From NCBI GenBank assembly GCA_030836325.1, contig JAURQC010000053.1, positions 1-17,851 of the forward strand: a DNA stretch of 17,851 nt, written 5' to 3'. The notes under the pieces were generated by a model. The model was not told where the DNA came from and ran no database searches. It was given only the letters and a program-made list of their open reading frames with translations. Source of the DNA: Candidatus Nanopelagicales bacterium. Lineage in GTDB: Bacteria > Actinomycetota > Actinomycetes > S36-B12. The position numbers were made by a program, and so were the translations under genes. Positions 13,662-17,851 of this stretch are shown here, piece by piece. The stretch's first letter is position 1. Every line of letters starts with the position of its first letter.

Positions 13662-14550
13662 AGCCAAATTTCCCGGTTACATAGTTCGATGTCCGTTCAT
13701 CCTTCGGGTTCGAAAATATGTTGCGCGTCTCATCGATCTCAACAAGGACGCCTGTGCGGTTGTTCGTGTCGTCCATCGCGGCCACTGTGAAGAAGGCAGT
13801 GAGGTCGGAGACTCGTGCTGCCTGCTGCATATTGTGAGTGACGATCACGATCGTGTAATCCTCTTTTAGTTCCAACATGAGGTCCTCCACCTTGCCGGTA
13901 GATACAGGATCGAGTGCCGAGCAAGGCTCATCCATCAAGATCACATCAGGCTGCACAGCAATGGCACGGGCAATGCAGAGTCGCTGTTGCTGCCCGCCCG
14001 ACATCCCGAAGGCGTTGTCTTTCAATCTGTCCTTGACTTCATCCCACAGTGCTGCCCGACGCAGAGACGACTCAACGATCTCATCTAGGTCCCCCTTCAT
14101 TCCCAAGATTCGAGGCCCAAAGGCGATGTTGTCGTAGATCGACTTGGGGAATGGATTCGGCTTTTGAAAGACCATTCCGATGACGGTGCGGACCTGGACG
14201 GGGTCAATCTTCGGGCCGTACATGTCCACACCGTGATACAAAACCTTGCCACTAACGCGGGCGTTTGGAATAAGATCATTCATTCGATTCAAGGACCGCA
14301 AGAGAGTCGACTTTCCACACCCGGATGGGCCAATGAACGCCGTTATCTGGTTGTGAGGAATCGCGAGAGAGACATCCTTAACGGCAAGCATGTCGCCGTA
14401 ATGAACATTCACGTCACACAGTTCGAATGTGTTCACTTCTGTCGTCTCGGGGACCGAATCTTCCCGACTAGACGGCGCATCCTTCGGGGCCAGCCCCGAA
14501 ACAGCGTCACTCTCTAGCGTCATGGGGGCTCCCGTCGTTGTTTGCGGCAT
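13660..14550 (-). CDS. pstB: Phosphate ABC transporter ATPase PstB (copy 2)
   Basis: This is the ATPase of the second Pst importer. The 296-aa product has Walker [10 protein letters not shown] (74-82), Q-loop FQKPNPFP, signature MSGGQQQ (183-189), Walker B VILMDEP (203-209, Glu208) and switch His239. Compared with copy 1 it has a longer, poorly conserved N-terminus (about 38 residues before the ABC core). The central [11 protein letters not shown]...[10 protein letters not shown] block is shared by both, but Q-loop flanks and the region near residue 145 differ. ATG 14548-14550 overlaps the pstA2 stop by one base with AGAGGA upstream; an internal ATG nine codons later is an alternative. Confidence 0.94.
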   Translation of the reverse strand: MPQTTTGAPMTLESDAVSGLAPKDAPSSREDSVPETTEVNTFELCDVNVHYGDMLAVKDVSLAIPHNQITAFIGPSGCGKSTLLRSLNRMNDLIPNARVSGKVLYHGVDMYGPKIDPVQVRTVIGMVFQKPNPFPKSIYDNIAFGPRILGMKGDLDEIVESSLRRAALWDEVKDRLKDNAFGMSGGQQQRLCIARAIAVQPDVILMDEPCSALDPVSTGKVEDLMLELKEDYTIVIVTHNMQQAARVSDLTAFFTVAAMDDTNNRTGVLVEIDETRNIFSNPKDERTSNYVTGKFG

Positions 14551-15506
14551 TACCAGGTCCTCTCGAACCGATTACGTAGATAGATGGCAACTGAATTGAT
14601 CATGATCAGCAGGACGAGCATGATCACAACGCCAGCAGCAGCAAGAGTCTGCAACTCCTCTTGTGGTCTCTTGGCGTAGCTGTAGATCATTGTGGGAAGC
14701 GTGCTGTACCCACCTTCAAAAAACTGCGGATCGAACGTCACGAAGGTCACCGCACCCACGAGTAGGAGAGGAGCGGCCTCACCACTTGCTCGTGCCACAG
14801 CAAGTATGACTCCGGTGAGAATCCCTGGAAACGCAGCCGGCAAAACCTGTCTGGATACGGCTTGCCACACCGTCGCACCCAGCGCCAGCGATGCATCGCG
14901 AATCGATGATGGAACAGCCCGTATCGCCTCCCGTGACGCCAGAATCACCGTGGGTAGGACGAGTAGGGCGAGAGTCAACGAGCCCGCGGCAGCGACAAAG
15001 CCGAGGCTTAACGGACCACGAACAATGAATGCCAGTCCCAAGATCCCGAAGACGATGGAGGGCACTCCAGCAAGGTTCTGGATGTTGAGATCCACGAAAC
15101 GGTTGAACCGATTCTTCGGGTTGGCAAATTCCTCCAGATAGACAGCGGCTCCGACACCAAGGGGGACGATAAGAAGGATCACTCCGCCGATCACGTACAG
15201 CGTTCCGAAGATGGCGGTCCGATAGCCCGCGTTCTCCGGCATCACGACAGATGGAACATTGGTGAACAGGTTCATGTTCAGCCGTGGGCCACCGGCCACG
15301 AACGCCCACGTGATCATTGCGACGATCGACAGGAGTGCCGTTGTCAGACCCAAAAGCAGCAGAGAAACAAAAATTGCTCCGCGAATCTTCTTTCGACGAT
15401 CGCCACTGGACAGCATCGCTTCCGTTACCTCGCGCGCGCCGCTGACCGCCGTGCGTGTTCGAGGAGGTAACGCCACTCGCGATGAAAGCTCCGATTCGAC
15501 GGCCAT
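14550..15506 (-). CDS. pstA: Phosphate ABC transporter permease PstA (copy 2)
   Basis: This is a channel subunit of the second importer. The 318-aa protein has a hydrophilic N-terminal 40 residues, about six helices, the EAA loop [20 protein letters not shown] (203-222) and the PstA hallmark SGEAAPLLL (241-249). The first helix starts near 42, followed by a periplasmic loop; it lacks the extra N-terminal pair seen in copy 1. ATG 15504-15506 overlaps the pstC2 stop by one base and has GGGAGG about 10 nt upstream. Confidence 0.93.
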   Translation of the reverse strand: MAVESELSSRVALPPRTRTAVSGAREVTEAMLSSGDRRKKIRGAIFVSLLLLGLTTALLSIVAMITWAFVAGGPRLNMNLFTNVPSVVMPENAGYRTAIFGTLYVIGGVILLIVPLGVGAAVYLEEFANPKNRFNRFVDLNIQNLAGVPSIVFGILGLAFIVRGPLSLGFVAAAGSLTLALLVLPTVILASREAIRAVPSSIRDASLALGATVWQAVSRQVLPAAFPGILTGVILAVARASGEAAPLLLVGAVTFVTFDPQFFEGGYSTLPTMIYSYAKRPQEELQTLAAAGVVIMLVLLIMINSVAIYLRNRFERTW

Positions 15507-16465
15507 CAGTCGTATACCTCCCGGTATTTCTTCACCATGCGGATAGCGAGAACATTCATGGCCAACGTCATGATGAAAAGGAGTGCGCCAACAGCAAAGA
15601 TGCTGTCGTAGGTGATCGTGCCTTGAGAGATGTCACCGGTGGCCGTACTTCCGATATACGCCGTCATGGTTTGAATGCCTTTAGTTGGGTCGAAACTCAA
15701 CACAGGGTTACCTGCACCGGCAACGAGGAGAACAACCATCGTTTCTCCGATGGCTCGTGAGATCCCAAGGACAAAGGCCGCAATAATTCCCGAAATTGCC
15801 GCTGGAACCACGACCTTGACTGCTACTTCAAACTTGGTTGCTCCCATCGCGTAGGCCCCTTCACGTAGTGCCCGTGGAACAGAGCGCATCGCATCATCAG
15901 ACACAGATGCGACCAAGGGAACGATGAGTAGTCCAACCGTGATTCCGGCGACTCCGATAGAGAAGGGCCCAGTCCACGGTAGGAACGGGGTCAACTCTCG
16001 GATTACGGGCGTAAGGACGTTGAATGCAAACAGGCCGATCGCGACCGTTGGCAGCCCTTCGAGAACCTCCAGCACCGGCTTAATGGTCTGACGAGTCCTT
16101 TTTGATGCGTACTCCGAGAGGAAGATCGCGGACGATAAGCCGATCGGTACCGCAACAATCACAGCAAAGAGAACCACCGTCAGCGTACCGACGACTATCG
16201 GTAGTACTCCAAACTGTGGATCAGCAAACGCTGGCGCCCAGATAGTTCCGGTCAGGAACTCGACCAAGGACACCTGCTGGAAAAAGCCAATGCTCGGGAG
16301 CAGCAGAGAGATGACGATTCCGGTAGTGACCACTACGGATAGCGTTGCTGCGAGCCACAGCAGACCCTTGATCACGCGTTCCCCAACACGTGGCCCAGGG
16401 GCCTCCAGCGATCGGACATTGGATCCGCTCGTGGAAGCCCCTGGGGTCATAACACGGGAACTCAT
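15506..16465 (-). CDS. pstC: Phosphate ABC transporter permease PstC (copy 2)
   Basis: This is the partner channel subunit of PstA2. The 319-aa product has a polar 30-residue N-terminus, about six helices, EAA loop REGAYAMGATKFEVAVKVVV (201-220) and the PstC motif RAIGETMVVLL (237-247). I start at ATG 16463-16465, 34 nt after pstS2; the frame is open to 16747, but those residues are antisense-like to pstS2 coding and have no homology. A second ATG five codons downstream is possible. The ribosome-binding site is weak. Confidence 0.92.
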   Translation of the reverse strand: MSSRVMTPGASTSGSNVRSLEAPGPRVGERVIKGLLWLAATLSVVVTTGIVISLLLPSIGFFQQVSLVEFLTGTIWAPAFADPQFGVLPIVVGTLTVVLFAVIVAVPIGLSSAIFLSEYASKRTRQTIKPVLEVLEGLPTVAIGLFAFNVLTPVIRELTPFLPWTGPFSIGVAGITVGLLIVPLVASVSDDAMRSVPRALREGAYAMGATKFEVAVKVVVPAAISGIIAAFVLGISRAIGETMVVLLVAGAGNPVLSFDPTKGIQTMTAYIGSTATGDISQGTITYDSIFAVGALLFIMTLAMNVLAIRMVKKYREVYD

Positions 16466-16499
16466 ACTGGACTTCGTATTTCGCGACGTCAGGCTCGGG

Positions 16500-17504
16500 T
16501 TACGAGCCAGACAGAGCTGCGACCTTGGCGAGTTGCGCCTCGGTCTGCTCGGGCGACAGACCCACCGCTCCGGCAATCTCTGCGATCTGGGCGGCATTGT
16601 TGATGTAGAAGTTGAAGAACTCCACAGTCTCAGGCTTTGCCACTGCAGTATTGCTGGCGTACACGTACAGCTCGCGACCCAATGGGGTGTAGCTACCGTC
16701 GAGAACGTTCTCCGGGGTGGGGGCGATGCAACCATTGCCACCGTCAATCTCCAGACCCTTCACCAGATCAAGGGACTCTTGGTAGAAGGCGAAAGGTACG
16801 TATCCCATGGCGCCAACGTCACCGCTGATCGCTGTGACTGCCGCATTGTCATCCTCGCCGATGGAGGTGTAATCGATGCGAATGCTGCCTTCTTCTCCAT
16901 TGACGACGTCGGTGAAGAAGTCGAAGGTTCCCGAATCGGTGCCTGGTCCGTACAGCGCGATGGGTGTGTCGGCGAAGTCAGCTGGGATATCCAGGCCTTC
17001 CACATCACCCCAAGTGCTGACCGTCGATCCGTCACCCCAGATCTGGTTTGCCTGCTCGATCGTGATGCATTGGAGTGGGTTTTCTTGGTTAACCAAGATC
17101 GTTAGGGCGTCATTCGCCACCGTGATGTTGTCCGACGCGATTCCATTGGCCTCACAGTTGGCAACTTCTTCGTCTTTGATTTCTCGCGAAGCGTTGTTGC
17201 CGTCTGTCTCGCCGTTGCAGAACTTCTCGAAACCGCCGCCGGTTCCTGAGACGGCAACAGTCACCTGGACACCCGGGTACTGCTGCATGAATAGCTCTGC
17301 TGCTACCTCGGACAGAGGACCGACAGTGCTGGACCCGTCAAGGTTGATGGAACCGGTCAGTTCGCCGCTGCCAGTCTCCTCAGTTGTTGCGGCAGTTGTC
17401 TCTTCGGACAACTCCGAAGACGTTTCACCGCCACCGCAAGCAGCAAGCAGCAGAGATATTCCCAAGGCGCCTGCCACCACGGCAAGTGTTCGTGTGGACG
17501 TCAT
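16500..17504 (-). CDS. pstS: Phosphate-binding lipoprotein PstS, SphX-like (copy 2)
   Basis: This is the receptor of the second Pst importer. The 334-aa precursor has a lipoprotein signal with lipobox LAAC (Cys23), then an acidic Ser/Thr/Glu-rich linker (about 27-47). Binding-site segments DGSST 56-60, SGTGGGFEKFCNGETD 86-101, ASR 105-107 and GPGTDSGTFDFF 186-197 are the pattern of the SphX/PBP-like-2 branch rather than canonical PstS. Paired cysteines (C96, C117, C146, C259) may form disulfides. ATG 17502-17504 is preceded by GGAAGGG. The protein is strikingly acidic. Confidence 0.93.
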   Translation of the reverse strand: MTSTRTLAVVAGALGISLLLAACGGGETSSELSEETTAATTEETGSGELTGSINLDGSSTVGPLSEVAAELFMQQYPGVQVTVAVSGTGGGFEKFCNGETDGNNASREIKDEEVANCEANGIASDNITVANDALTILVNQENPLQCITIEQANQIWGDGSTVSTWGDVEGLDIPADFADTPIALYGPGTDSGTFDFFTDVVNGEEGSIRIDYTSIGEDDNAAVTAISGDVGAMGYVPFAFYQESLDLVKGLEIDGGNGCIAPTPENVLDGSYTPLGRELYVYASNTAVAKPETVEFFNFYINNAAQIAEIAGAVGLSPEQTEAQLAKVAALSGS

Positions 17505-17588
17505 GCGTCACCCTTCCGTCGTCGACCTTGTGGGTCATGATTCGATGCGAAAGGGACGCTAGGAGCTTTGTCTGGACTTGACGCGTAG

Positions 17589-17610
17589 GTAAGGCAAACG
17601 GGAAGTTAAC
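17589..17610 (-). promoter_or_regulatory. Degenerate PHO box upstream of pstS2
   Basis: Reading on the minus strand, GTTAACTTCCC (17610-17600) is followed directly by GTTTGCCTTAC (17599-17589): two 11-nt units sharing GTT, a C or CT at the YYY positions, and a terminal C. They lie 85 bp before the pstS2 start. They match the PHO unit less well than the copy-1 site, so the second operon may respond at a different threshold or to another regulator. Confidence 0.35.
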
Positions 17611-17648
17611 TCTTCATTGCCATCAAGGTCTGCCAGGCGTTGGGGCGC

Positions 17649-17851
17649 TTACTTCCACGAGCCGGCGATCGAGATCAAACTGTCATCTTCGCCTTCTGAA
17701 ATGGTGGCGTTTATACCCACCTCCATGTCAGGTCCGATGAGCTTGTACGTCAATACTCGGTGCGAGTTGCTGGCCATATCGAGGAACCCATCACGATCGA
17801 ATCCCATCATTTCCCACTGCTCGACGTAGGAGTCCGCATAGTCGGGATTGC
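17649..17851 (-). CDS. C-terminal end of an unrecognised protein (partial)
   Basis: On the minus strand a frame runs in from the right edge and stops at TAA 17649-17651, giving at least 66 residues that end ...SLISIAGSWK. The visible part is acidic, with alternating hydrophobic residues that suggest beta structure (RVLTYKLIGPDMEVGINATI). It has no stop interruptions and protein-like composition, and the opposite frames read less plausibly. I do not recognise the family. It is oriented toward pstS2, with 144 bp between them, so it is probably a separate unit. The start lies outside the window. Confidence 0.6.
   Translation of the reverse strand, partial: NPDYADSYVEQWEMMGFDRDGFLDMASNSHRVLTYKLIGPDMEVGINATISEGEDDSLISIAGSWK

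Noticed and set aside
16466..16747. N-terminal extension of PstC2 by 94 codons
   Set aside because: It lies inside pstS2 in another frame, with low-complexity shadow composition.
9642..17504. The pst block as a mobile element or genomic island
   Set aside because: No integrase, transposase, flanking direct repeats or tRNA-end duplication are visible; tRNA-Ala at 8978 is intact and separated from it.

Overview
The window reads as an actinobacterial chromosome segment, probably not far from the ancestral replication-origin neighbourhood. The gene order (end of an upstream gene)-rodA-pbpA-pknB> <trpG crgA> ... <ppiA <tRNA-Ala(TGC) <DLW-39 mirrors the pstP-rodA-pbpA-pknA-pknB / trpG / crgA / ppiA / alaT block next to gyrA in Mycobacterium and relatives. 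CrgA and the DLW-39 microprotein are actinobacterial families, base composition is moderately G+C-rich by eye, and GTG starts are frequent. Nothing here fixes the genus.

Layout. (1) 1-4915, plus strand: the tail of an upstream gene, then the SEDS glycosyltransferase RodA/FtsW, class B penicillin-binding protein PbpA and a PASTA Ser/Thr kinase (PknB type). This is the cell-wall elongation and growth-signalling operon, with only one kinase gene. (2) 4916-5043: an array of about six 21-bp repeats in inverted blocks between convergent pknB and trpG. (3) trpG/pabA (minus) and crgA (plus) diverge from a 75-bp gap. (4) 6043-6283: a convergent intergenic region with a perfect DnaA-box match and 10-bp-phased TGGGA motifs. 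(5) 6284-9306, minus strand: thiolase, rhomboid protease with an N-terminal zinc-finger-like segment, cyclophilin PpiA, tRNA-Ala and the 41-aa DLW-39 protein.

(6) 9403-17504: two complete high-affinity phosphate ABC importers facing each other tail to tail. The first (plus) is pstS1-pstC1-pstA1-pstB1, preceded by a clear PHO-box direct repeat. The second (minus) is pstS2-pstC2-pstA2-pstB2, preceded by a degenerate one. The two pstB genes end 16 nt apart and share a hairpin. The two sets differ clearly in sequence (canonical PstS versus an SphX-like PstS), so they are not a fresh tandem duplication. No phoU or PhoR/PhoP-type two-component genes are present. (7) 17649-17851: the C-terminal end of an unrecognised minus-strand gene runs off the right edge.

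The window is mostly conserved housekeeping and phosphate-scavenging genes. I see no mobile element, CRISPR array or defence system. The most unusual material is non-coding: the 21-bp repeat array, the DnaA-box/TGGGA region and the head-on dual pst arrangement.
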